Source: an uncultured Phocaeicola sp. (GTDB lineage: Bacteria > Bacteroidota > Bacteroidia > Bacteroidales > Bacteroidaceae). Taken from it: a stretch of DNA of 64,000 nt. The stretch is taken from positions 1-64,000 of the forward strand of contig CALUKX010000004.1 in assembly GCA_944321335.1 (NCBI GenBank). Direction: 5' to 3'. Of this stretch, positions 1-6,660 are shown one piece after another. Each line of letters starts with the position of its first letter. The first letter of the stretch is position 1. The position numbers and the translations under genes are program-made. The notes under the pieces are model-generated. The model made no database searches, was not told where the DNA came from, and saw only the letters and a list, made by a program, of their open reading frames with translations.

Positions 1-108
1 ACTGCAACTCTTCGTTACAGCTACTCTTGTACTACATCTTGTTTGTTTATCTAAAGTCTTTCAAAGAACTATTTCTTGTTTTCAAACTTCCGTTGGCGAA
101 AGTGTCTG
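1..108 (-). promoter_or_regulatory. Probable leader of an rRNA operon that begins left of the window
   Basis: Read on the minus strand this stretch has no ORF and contains GTTCTTTGAAAGAC (about 77-64), which resembles the boxA-like antitermination element seen before 16S rRNA in Bacteroides, followed by an AT-rich segment with the run AGATGTAGTACAAGAG typical of those leaders. It follows two tandem promoters. The 16S gene itself is not in the window, so this is recognition of a familiar leader, not proof. Confidence 0.55.
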
Positions 109-140
109 CAAAGGTAAGGTAAGTTTTTCAAACCGCCAAA
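109..140 (-). promoter_or_regulatory. Minus-strand promoter P2 (rRNA-type)
   Basis: The -7 box TACCTTTG lies at 116-109 and a -33 TTTG at 140-137, with a 20-bp spacer. This is a full match to the Bacteroides housekeeping sigma consensus. It fires leftward out of the window. Confidence 0.7.
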
Positions 141-346
141 TTTTTAGCGGATTTTTTTCAATTTCCTTTTCAGGCGGCTCGCTTTTATTATAAAAGCATT
201 TCAGCACAACTTCGAGCTTATCCTTTCTCGCTCCCTTGCACTTTGCAAGGTAAGATACTCGGTGCAGCGCCTCAACATCTCAAAACCACTTACACTTTGT
301 TACCATCATTTCATTGTCTGATGTCTTTCCCTCTCGAAAGCGGATG

Positions 347-377
347 CAAAGGTACGCACTTTTTCCGATTCTGCAAG
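347..377 (-). promoter_or_regulatory. Minus-strand promoter P1 (rRNA-type)
   Basis: The -7 box TACCTTTG lies at 354-347 and CTTG at 377-374, with a 19-bp spacer. It sits about 240 bp upstream of P2, and both fire leftward. Tandem promoters of this kind are usual before rRNA operons. Confidence 0.6.
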
Positions 378-399
378 CATATCGCAAAACTTTTTTCCA

Positions 400-1315
400 A
401 CTTTTTATCCGACTTTTCCGTAATCGGCTGTTTTTCTTCGGATTATAAGATAAAAAAAAATTCAGCCTGTTACCGGGACACAAAAAGGTTGTCTGAAATT
501 CCACCTTGATATTATTCGCATGCGCACGTAATGCGCACGTACTTGCACGTATGTTACATCGGATACATGGGAATGTTTTCCATGTTACATCACATTCTAA
601 AATTACAACATAGTAAAATTGGTGTTTTTTATCCTTCACATCCTTCACATTCCAGGATAAGAAACAGTAAAAAGGCATTAACATCCGCAAAAACTTTAAA
701 AAAAACAGATAGAAAACAGAAAAAAACAACCCGTATGAAACGTGGAAAAGGAATGTGAACCGATAGATTACATTGGTTATCAATACGTTATACGGAACCG
801 TGAATCATACGTGAAGGATATTTTATTTTATATTCAATATATCGATTTGATTTTCAGCTCATTAAACACTATGTGAAGGATGTGAAAGATAAAAACATCA
901 TATTATAGAGGGAAGACAAGAAAAGTATGCTGATACTGAAAGATACTGACGTGACGGAACCTCCATCTTCCCCCTAATTCACCGGAAAAGTTCATTGCAT
1001 GCTACTTTTCTGTAAAAAATTTGCCGGAAATGGAGAATCATGACGAAAAACAAAAGGACATACCATCCGAAAATTCATGAACTTTTCAGCAAAAATTTAT
1101 AAATTTTTCTCCGAAACAAAAAAAATCATTCCAACCGGAATACAAAGACAGTCCAAAGCAAGTCTCAAGAGATTCTGCGCAATACCCCAAGACACTTCTC
1201 CAAAACGTCAAGACATTCGAGCGTCAAATCACTACACCCATATTCTATTGACCGAATTATATCTCCCAACATCATTATAATAAATCATTTACAAGGCTAT
1301 GTTCGAAAAATATCG
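400..1315. other. Intergenic region without a supported gene
   Basis: About 0.9 kb of AT-rich sequence. Open frames here are short, low-complexity (Lys/Phe-rich) and have no recognisable product. A small repeat of GCGCACGTA-like units occurs at about 520-550 and of CCTTCACA at about 630-650. I see no RNA gene. It separates the leftward rRNA promoters from the rightward steroid operon. Confidence 0.5.
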
Positions 1316-1323
1316 TATCTTTC
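1316..1323 (+). promoter_or_regulatory. Putative -7 element of the steroid-reductase operon
   Basis: TATCTTTC is a one-base deviation from TAnnTTTG, ending 15 bases before the ATG at 1339. No good -33 TTTG is visible, so this is a weak call resting on position. Confidence 0.35.
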
Positions 1324-1338
1324 GGCAAAATTGAAACT

Positions 1339-2103
1339 ATGATCAGATCGCTTTATCACACCCTTATCCATATCATGCCGATATTGGCCGTTGTCGTATT
1401 TCTGGCTCTGTTTTTCGTGAAAGCCGGATACGGTATCTTCCAAAGCAAGAAATGGGGATTCAGTCTGCCGAACAAGATCGGTTGGATTCTGATGGAATCG
1501 CCGGCTTTTCTGATGATGTTGCTTCTTTTGGTCTTGTCGCCCGGCAAACAGAACTACACGGTGGTATGGATTTTTTTCCTGCTATTCGAACTGCATTACT
1601 TCCAGCGTTCGTTCGTGTTTCCGTTACTTATGAAAGGGAAAAGCCGGATGCCCATCGCCATCACTTTTATGGGAATCCTATTCAATGTCATCAATGCCTT
1701 CCTCATCGGATACGACTTATTTTACCTGAACTGCTCGGCTTATCCGTTGTCGTGGCTTATCCATCCAGCTTTCATTATAGGTATCATCATCTTCTTCGTC
1801 GGGATGGGAATCAACCTGCACTCCGACCATGTGATCCGTAACTTACGGCCGGCCGGAGATACGAAGCATTATCTGCCTCAAAAGGGTATGTACAAATATG
1901 TAACATCGGGCAATTATTTCGGGGAACTCGTGGAATGGATCGGTTTTGCCACCCTCACCCAATCGACGGCCGCCTGGATTTTTGTAATCTGGACATTTGC
2001 CAACCTTGCTCCGAGAGCGTATGCCATCCGCAAACAATACCGTAAGGAATTCGGTGTGGAAGCGGTAGGCAAGCGCAAATGTCTGATACCTTATCTATAT
2101 TGA
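1339..2103 (+). CDS. Steroid 5-alpha-reductase family membrane protein (5AR)
   Basis: 254 aa polytopic membrane protein with hydrophobic segments at about 12-30, 53-67, 75-83, 105-130, 138-158 and 190-215. It matches the 3-oxo-5-alpha-steroid 4-dehydrogenase C-terminal family. The C-terminal block has RNLR (167-170), a PxGDT segment, YVTxxNYFGE and EW (189-190), laid out as in mammalian SRD5A. Glu53 in LMESPAF and Tyr87 in LHYFQRSF align by eye with the human SRD5A2 residues E57 and Y91 that hold the 3-keto group. The expected reaction is NADPH-dependent reduction of a steroid delta-4 double bond to the 5-alpha (allo) product in the inner membrane. It is first in a three-gene operon, 6 bp before an Old Yellow Enzyme. 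This set matches the gut Bacteroidales cluster that makes allo/isoallo-lithocholic acid. The substrate here is inferred. Confidence 0.85.
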   Translation: MIRSLYHTLIHIMPILAVVVFLALFFVKAGYGIFQSKKWGFSLPNKIGWILMESPAFLMMLLLLVLSPGKQNYTVVWIFFLLFELHYFQRSFVFPLLMKGKSRMPIAITFMGILFNVINAFLIGYDLFYLNCSAYPLSWLIHPAFIIGIIIFFVGMGINLHSDHVIRNLRPAGDTKHYLPQKGMYKYVTSGNYFGELVEWIGFATLTQSTAAWIFVIWTFANLAPRAYAIRKQYRKEFGVEAVGKRKCLIPYLY

Positions 2104-2109
2104 GAACGT

Positions 2110-3345
2110 ATGAAAAACTCTATCTTATTTACACCAGGCACTATCGGTCCGCTGACCTTACGCAACCGGACTATCCGTTCGGCCGCATTCGAAAGTATGT
2201 GTCCGGGCAACAAGCCTTCGGAAGAATTGTTCCAATACCATCATTCGGTTGCCGTCGGTGGTGTGGGTATGACTACAGTAGCCTATGCAGCCGTAACCCG
2301 AAGCGGACTTTCGTTCGACCGACAGCTTTGGATGCGCCCCGAAATCGTACCGGAATTGCGCAGATTGACCGACGACGTACACCAACAGGGGGCAGCGGCA
2401 AGTATCCAGCTCGGACATTGCGGCAACATGTCGCACAAGGCCATCTGCGGTGAAACTCCTGTGGGTTCCAGCAGCGGATTCAACCTCTACTCCCCCACTT
2501 TCGTCCGCGGACTCCGTAAGGACGAACTTCCAGCAATGGCGAAAGCTTACGGAGATGCCGTACGCCTGTCGCGTGAGGCCGGTTTCGATGCCGTCGAAAT
2601 TCATGCCGGACACGGCTATCTCATCAGCCAGTTCCTTTCGCCCTATACCAACCACCGCAAGGACGAATTCGGCGGAAGCTTGCAGAACCGGATGCGGTTC
2701 ATGGATATGGTGATGGACGAAGTGATGAAGGCAGCCGGAAACGATATGGCCGTGCTGGTGAAGATGAACATGCGCGACGGATTCAAAGGCGGAATGGATA
2801 TCGACGAAAGCCTGCAGGTTGCACGCCGATTGGTAGAAAACGGCGCACAGGCTCTCGTGTTGAGCGGAGGATTTGTGAGCAAGGCACCGATGTACGTGAT
2901 GCGGGGAGCCATGCCGCTAAAGGCCATGACACACTACATGGATTGCTGGTGGTTGAAATGGGGCGTACGGATGTTCGGACGGATGATGGTACCGACCGTA
3001 CCTTTCAAGGAAGCCTATTTTCTGGAAGATGCCTTACGTTTCCGGAAAGAAATCACCGACACGCCACTCGTCTATGTAGGCGGACTGGTTTCGAGAGAAA
3101 AGATAGACGAAGTACTGGACGACGGATTCGAGTTTGTACAGATGGGGCGCGCTTTGCTCAATGAACCGGGATTCGTAAACCGGATGAAAGCCGAAGAAGC
3201 CGCCCGATGCAACTGCAAGCACAGCAATTACTGCATCGCCCGTATGTACACCCTCGAAATGGCCTGCCACCAACACCTGCAGGAAACATTACCCCGTGCG
3301 TTACAGAAAGAAATTGATGAACTAGAAAAAGAAACGACAAAATGA
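2110..3345 (+). CDS. NADH:flavin oxidoreductase (Old Yellow Enzyme family), probable steroid delta-4 5-beta-reductase
   Basis: 411 aa. The FMN-binding TIM barrel of the OYE/BaiCD group is clear: HAGHGYLISQFLSP at 165-178, the following NHRKDEFGGS, a GG at about 324 and MGRALL at 345-350. A C-terminal Cys cluster (367, 369, 375, 386) looks like the 4Fe-4S ligand region of the 2,4-dienoyl-CoA reductase/BaiCD class, but one expected Cys is replaced by Ser (HSNYC), and the protein stops at about 410 aa, lacking the FAD/NADH domain of 640-670 aa members. In the 5AR-5BR-3beta-HSDH clusters of gut Bacteroidales the OYE member interconverts 3-oxo-delta4 steroids and 5-beta products. Its stop overlaps the ATG of the next gene (ATGA), indicating translational coupling. 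Confidence 0.82.
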   Translation: MKNSILFTPGTIGPLTLRNRTIRSAAFESMCPGNKPSEELFQYHHSVAVGGVGMTTVAYAAVTRSGLSFDRQLWMRPEIVPELRRLTDDVHQQGAAASIQLGHCGNMSHKAICGETPVGSSSGFNLYSPTFVRGLRKDELPAMAKAYGDAVRLSREAGFDAVEIHAGHGYLISQFLSPYTNHRKDEFGGSLQNRMRFMDMVMDEVMKAAGNDMAVLVKMNMRDGFKGGMDIDESLQVARRLVENGAQALVLSGGFVSKAPMYVMRGAMPLKAMTHYMDCWWLKWGVRMFGRMMVPTVPFKEAYFLEDALRFRKEITDTPLVYVGGLVSREKIDEVLDDGFEFVQMGRALLNEPGFVNRMKAEEAARCNCKHSNYCIARMYTLEMACHQHLQETLPRALQKEIDELEKETTK

Positions 3346-4214
3346 AGAAGACCGCAGTCATAACCGGAGCCGACGGAGGCATGGGAACAGAAATCACCAA
3401 GGCAGTAGCCGCTGCCGGCTATCACGTGATCATGCTATGCTATACATCGTTCAGAGGGGAAGAACGAAGAAGCCAGATTTCGCTCGAAACGGGCAACAAG
3501 GATATAAAGGTGATGCAAGTCGACCTTTCCTCGATGGAGAATGTGGCCGATGTGGCTCACCGGATTCTGGAACAGGAAGAAAGTATCGACCTGCTGATGA
3601 ACAATGCCGGAACCATGTGTACACAGTTTACCCAGACACACGAGGATTTTGAATATACGGTAGCCGTAAACTACCTCTCCCACTTCCTGCTTACACACCT
3701 GTTGCTGCCGAAAATGCATCGGGGTACCCATATAGTAAGTATGGTATCGTGTACGTATGCGGTAGGAAAGATAGGTCCGAACTTCTTTACAAAAGGCCGT
3801 GAAGGAAGTTTCTGGCGTATCCCCATCTATAGCAATACAAAACTCGCCTTGTGGCTGTTCACCTGTAAGATGGCCGAAGTGCTGAAAGAAAAAGGTATCA
3901 CGGTCAATGCCGCCGATCCGGGCATCGTTTCGACCAACATCATCCGTATGGATATGTGGTTCGATCCGCTGACAGACGTGTTGTTCCGTCCGTTTATACG
4001 GAAGCCGAGGACAGGAGCCGACACAGCCATCCGCCTGCTGTTGGAGCCGGGTCTGGAAGGTGTTACCGGACAGATGTTCGCCAGCGGCAAGCCGAAGAAG
4101 TTGAAAGAGAAGTATCTGCACCATCCGCAGATGGAATCGCTTTATGCGGATACGGAAAAATTGTTGGGAAAATATCTGAAGAAGGAGACGCAGAAACGGG
4201 CGTATAATAACTAA
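3342..4214 (+). CDS. Short-chain dehydrogenase/reductase, probable 3-beta-hydroxysteroid dehydrogenase
   Basis: 290 aa classical-type SDR with a Rossmann fold. TGADGGMG at 8-15 binds the cofactor, NNAG is at 87-90, Ser133/Ser136 lie in the active-site strand and the catalytic Tyr163-x3-Lys167 (YSNTK) follows. The 27-residue gap between Ser136 and Tyr163 and the length resemble retinol dehydrogenase/WWOX-like SDRs rather than FabG. As the third gene of the 5AR-OYE operon its likely role is 3-oxo/3-beta-hydroxy interconversion of the steroid A ring. It overlaps the OYE by 4 bp. Function rests on context; fold and catalytic residues are directly visible. Confidence 0.8.
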   Translation: MKKTAVITGADGGMGTEITKAVAAAGYHVIMLCYTSFRGEERRSQISLETGNKDIKVMQVDLSSMENVADVAHRILEQEESIDLLMNNAGTMCTQFTQTHEDFEYTVAVNYLSHFLLTHLLLPKMHRGTHIVSMVSCTYAVGKIGPNFFTKGREGSFWRIPIYSNTKLALWLFTCKMAEVLKEKGITVNAADPGIVSTNIIRMDMWFDPLTDVLFRPFIRKPRTGADTAIRLLLEPGLEGVTGQMFASGKPKKLKEKYLHHPQMESLYADTEKLLGKYLKKETQKRAYNN

Positions 4215-4216
4215 GG

Positions 4217-4262
4217 AACAGATAGGTTGTTTCCGATCCTCCCGAACAACCTATCTGTTTTT
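4217..4262. terminator. Bidirectional terminator
   Basis: A 15-bp perfect stem, AACAGATAGGTTGTT (4217-4231) with its complement at 4245-4259, is followed by T residues on the plus strand. It lies between the converging steroid operon and DUF3307 gene. Confidence 0.85.
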
Positions 4263-4977
4263 ATTTTGCAACTCTCAAAACCAACAATCCCAACAGAATC
4301 GCTATCCCGAAACTTAAAAAGGTTCCGGCCAATACATATTCAGTCTTTCCGGTATCGGTATCGCGAAACCGAAGCAAAGACTTGGCAGCAATGATAAAGC
4401 CGATTGCCTCATAATGATTGGTGAGAACAAAAACAAGAGTCAGTATACGCTCCAGATTTCCAATCAACGCTCCGGCTTTTTTCATTTCAGAAGTGCTCCT
4501 ACTATCCATAAATATATCATACTTCTGCAACAACAGTTTGATCAGTATATTCGTGGGTTTCAAGCTCAACAGAACCGCCAACGATAGAACCGGAAGTTCG
4601 GGCAACGACACAAGCATTGCAATCTGCTCCAAAGGCAACTTACCTTCTGCATGATAACACATGGAAATAATCACCAGGACTCCGATATGCATCAACTGAT
4701 CCAGACAGAAAGTTGAAATTCCACGATTCCAATAAGCTTTTCCTAAATCAATCAAGGCATGTGATAAAAGTATAATCACAGCATATACCCAAAAATCCAG
4801 TTTCCAAACCATCAGCCAAGATACAGCCCCGACTGTCAGTGCATGCAAATAGAGGTATGGACTTTTAATTTTTTTTGTTTCCTTTTGTCTGCACAAGGCA
4901 TCTGTCTGCAAATAAAAATCCCCGATGACATGCGCCAACAGCAGACTCAACAGAAGCATACTATTCATACCGGTCAA
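4261..4977 (-). CDS. DUF3307 family membrane protein
   Basis: 238 aa integral membrane protein with about six hydrophobic segments. The N-terminal AHVIGDFYLQTD (15-26) is the hallmark of DUF3307: small membrane proteins of unknown function with an H...GDF..Q motif. A second polar membrane motif, LLSHALIDLGK, follows at about 70-80. The start overlaps the upstream SatD-like gene by 17 bp, so the two are co-expressed. The pairing suggests the SatD-like protein regulates or works with this membrane protein. No substrate can be proposed. Confidence 0.75.
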   Translation of the reverse strand: MTGMNSMLLLSLLLAHVIGDFYLQTDALCRQKETKKIKSPYLYLHALTVGAVSWLMVWKLDFWVYAVIILLSHALIDLGKAYWNRGISTFCLDQLMHIGVLVIISMCYHAEGKLPLEQIAMLVSLPELPVLSLAVLLSLKPTNILIKLLLQKYDIFMDSRSTSEMKKAGALIGNLERILTLVFVLTNHYEAIGFIIAAKSLLRFRDTDTGKTEYVLAGTFLSFGIAILLGLLVLRVAK

Positions 4978-5614
4978 AATTTACTTGTTCATAATAAATA
5001 AGAGCCTGTTCGATACTATACCACTTCGCTAACGATGAATGCTGATTGACTCCAGCCTGAGTAATTCCTAACAATGCCGCTATATCTTCCTCGTTTTTCG
5101 ATTGCAGCTTATAAAAGACAACCTGACTCTGACGGGAAGTCATCTGATTGACCAAAGCATCAGTCAACATACCAACGGTCTGTATAGCCAACTGATACGA
5201 TGCCTCTCCGGTTTCCACATACAGACTCCCTTTCAGTAGGTTTTTCATACCCGCCAAAGCGCGACCGGACCGATAGATAGCCTCCCCATCCATCAAGTCC
5301 TGTCCCCTGTCGACCAGCCTCATCGTCCCGATACCGATTGCGATACGGACTCCATAAGTAATAAACGCTTTATCTTCCGATTTTATACCAATTGACTTGA
5401 TAAAAGTTTTCAGCATTAATGCAATCCGGAACGCATCGGATGCATCCGGTACATAACATTCAATATAATCTCCCTTAATCAACCGCCCCCAACAACCCGG
5501 ATAGGACACTTCCAATTGCTGAAAAAAACTATGCATCTGACTTTTCAGAAGAACGGTGTCTTCCACTGAAAAAGTGGTAGAAGCAACAATATCGGCAGAA
5601 ATAGTGGCTTGCAT
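4961..5614 (-). CDS. SatD-like protein with C-terminal helix-turn-helix
   Basis: 217 aa. The N-terminal half (MQATISADIVAST..., then a GDY segment around residue 50) resembles the SatD family, whose fold recalls nucleotide-cyclase domains (SADIV..., then KGDYIECY), but no cyclase activity is claimed. The C-terminal ~50 residues (NEEDIAALLGITQAGVNQ) look like a winged or simple helix-turn-helix, so a DNA-binding role is plausible. It is preceded by a good promoter and by an array of four 22-bp palindromes, a natural binding target for such a protein. It overlaps the DUF3307 gene by 17 bp. Confidence 0.65.
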   Translation of the reverse strand: MQATISADIVASTTFSVEDTVLLKSQMHSFFQQLEVSYPGCWGRLIKGDYIECYVPDASDAFRIALMLKTFIKSIGIKSEDKAFITYGVRIAIGIGTMRLVDRGQDLMDGEAIYRSGRALAGMKNLLKGSLYVETGEASYQLAIQTVGMLTDALVNQMTSRQSQVVFYKLQSKNEEDIAALLGITQAGVNQHSSLAKWYSIEQALIYYEQVNFDRYE

Positions 5615-5639
5615 ACTTAAATAAATTTGAGGTACTCCA

Positions 5640-5670
5640 CAAAAATAGAAAGAATCTCTTAAAAAGCAAA
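5640..5670 (-). promoter_or_regulatory. Promoter of the satD-DUF3307 pair
   Basis: -7 TATTTTTG at 5647-5640 and -33 TTTG at 5670-5667 with a 19-bp spacer: a full consensus match. The predicted start is about 20 bases before the ATG at 5614. The palindrome array begins 2 bp behind the -33 box. Confidence 0.8.
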
Positions 5671-5671
5671 A

Positions 5672-5793
5672 TTATAAGCCATATAACTTATAATGACTAA
5701 TTATAAGCTAAATAACTTATAATAGCAATTTATAAGCTAAATAGCTTATAATAACCGATTATAAGCTGTAGAACTTATAATAAGAATTATAAA
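5672..5793. repeat. Array of four 22-bp palindromes at 29-bp period (putative operator array)
   Basis: Each unit is TTATAAG-N8-CTTATAA: 5672-5693, 5701-5722, 5730-5751 and 5759-5780, exactly 29 bp apart, with a half-site TTATAAA at 5787-5793. The arms are invariant while the central 8 bp vary (CCATATAA, CTAAATAA, CTAAATAG, CTGTAGAA), as expected of dyad binding sites rather than a CRISPR or copied DNA. The array sits directly upstream of the satD promoter, the position of an activator. Confidence 0.85.
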
Positions 5794-5984
5794 CTTGCAA
5801 TTCTGCCGTATCGTCGATTTGCAAACATGATGCTATTGGAAAGGTATGGATTGAAACAAGAAATCCCTATATCTGCCGGATACTATATGAAGTATTTCGG
5901 AGGATATAAGGATGTTTATTATGTAGTCAGGAATTTGTGTTATTCCAGGACAAAGCAGATTGAATCCTCTAATATGAAATCATT
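5794..5984. other. Short intergenic stretch with no supported gene
   Basis: A 61-codon plus-strand frame (5827-6012) starts with ATG but has no recognisable product and runs into the oppositely oriented DUF4493 gene. It may be a gene remnant. Nothing else is seen. Confidence 0.3.
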
Positions 5985-6653
5985 CTACTCCCAATCAATC
6001 GTTAAGACATAGTTTTTACCACCTTCCACTTCAATAGCTCTAAAACCTGTAGTGACAGCTTCCCCGTCTTCATTGACCGCTTCCACCTTATACTGAAGCT
6101 TTTGACCGACATCTGGGACATTGAAATAGTAGATGGTCTTATCCTCCATTCCGCTAATTGATACAGTCCTGTTGGAAGTTGGCGATTGGATGGTACAAAC
6201 GAAATTGGTAAAATCAGAGAATGTGTTATTGTACTGTAAGGAAATTCCCACATTAATCTGCTTGGCTACCAATCCTTGGATTTCGGTTGTTTCATCGGGG
6301 TTGATTACAAAAGCCTGTTCGCCTGCATAAATCGGATTGCCGGTTTCATTATTGGCAGCATCGGTTTCTACAGCTGTATGGGCACGTACTTTATAGTTGT
6401 TTCCTACGGGCAATGAAATGGTACCATTCAATGATTCATCTCCGGCAGGAATAGTCCGCACTTTGGTAGTTCCTTGATAAATATCAACCTGCAACGTATT
6501 ATCTACTGCACGTGACAAGGGCAAGATTTCGCAATCGGAATCTATACAGATAGAAGCAATGTGCAAATAGCCTTCCTGTTTCAGTCCGTCCTGTTCTGAA
6601 GAACAAGAGACCAAAGCTATGCAACTGAATATATAGAATAAAAATTTCTTCAT
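5985..6653 (-). CDS. DUF4493 surface lipoprotein (last gene of the lipoprotein operon)
   Basis: 222 aa from the ATG at 6653; an in-frame Met 12 codons upstream precedes no signal peptide. The lipoprotein signal ends in LVSC17. After the Cys come a short beta-type segment (GYLHIASI), Ser-Arg48-Ala, and then the DUF4493 pattern of a short VDIYQGTTKVRT-like strand, NYKVRAHTA and YAGEQAFVI. The rest is beta-rich with no catalytic motif. It is the seventh gene of a minus-strand operon and lies 7 bp behind the 743-aa member. DUF4493 proteins are Bacteroidetes surface proteins of unknown function. The Arg site resembles the protease-maturation site of type V fimbrillins, which is an inference. Confidence 0.75.
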   Translation of the reverse strand: MKKFLFYIFSCIALVSCSSEQDGLKQEGYLHIASICIDSDCEILPLSRAVDNTLQVDIYQGTTKVRTIPAGDESLNGTISLPVGNNYKVRAHTAVETDAANNETGNPIYAGEQAFVINPDETTEIQGLVAKQINVGISLQYNNTFSDFTNFVCTIQSPTSNRTVSISGMEDKTIYYFNVPDVGQKLQYKVEAVNEDGEAVTTGFRAIEVEGGKNYVLTIDWE

Positions 6654-6660
6654 AAGCTTG

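Noticed and set aside
280..783. 167-aa minus-strand ORF in the left intergenic region
   Set aside because: Composition is Phe/Leu/Lys-rich low complexity, crosses the rRNA promoter P1 and matches no family; likely chance.
5672..5793. CRISPR-like array
   Set aside because: Units are palindromes with variable centres and 7-bp gaps, far too short for spacers; better explained as operators.
5827..6012. 61-aa plus-strand ORF
   Set aside because: No recognisable product and overlaps the end of a DUF4493 gene on the other strand; at most a remnant.
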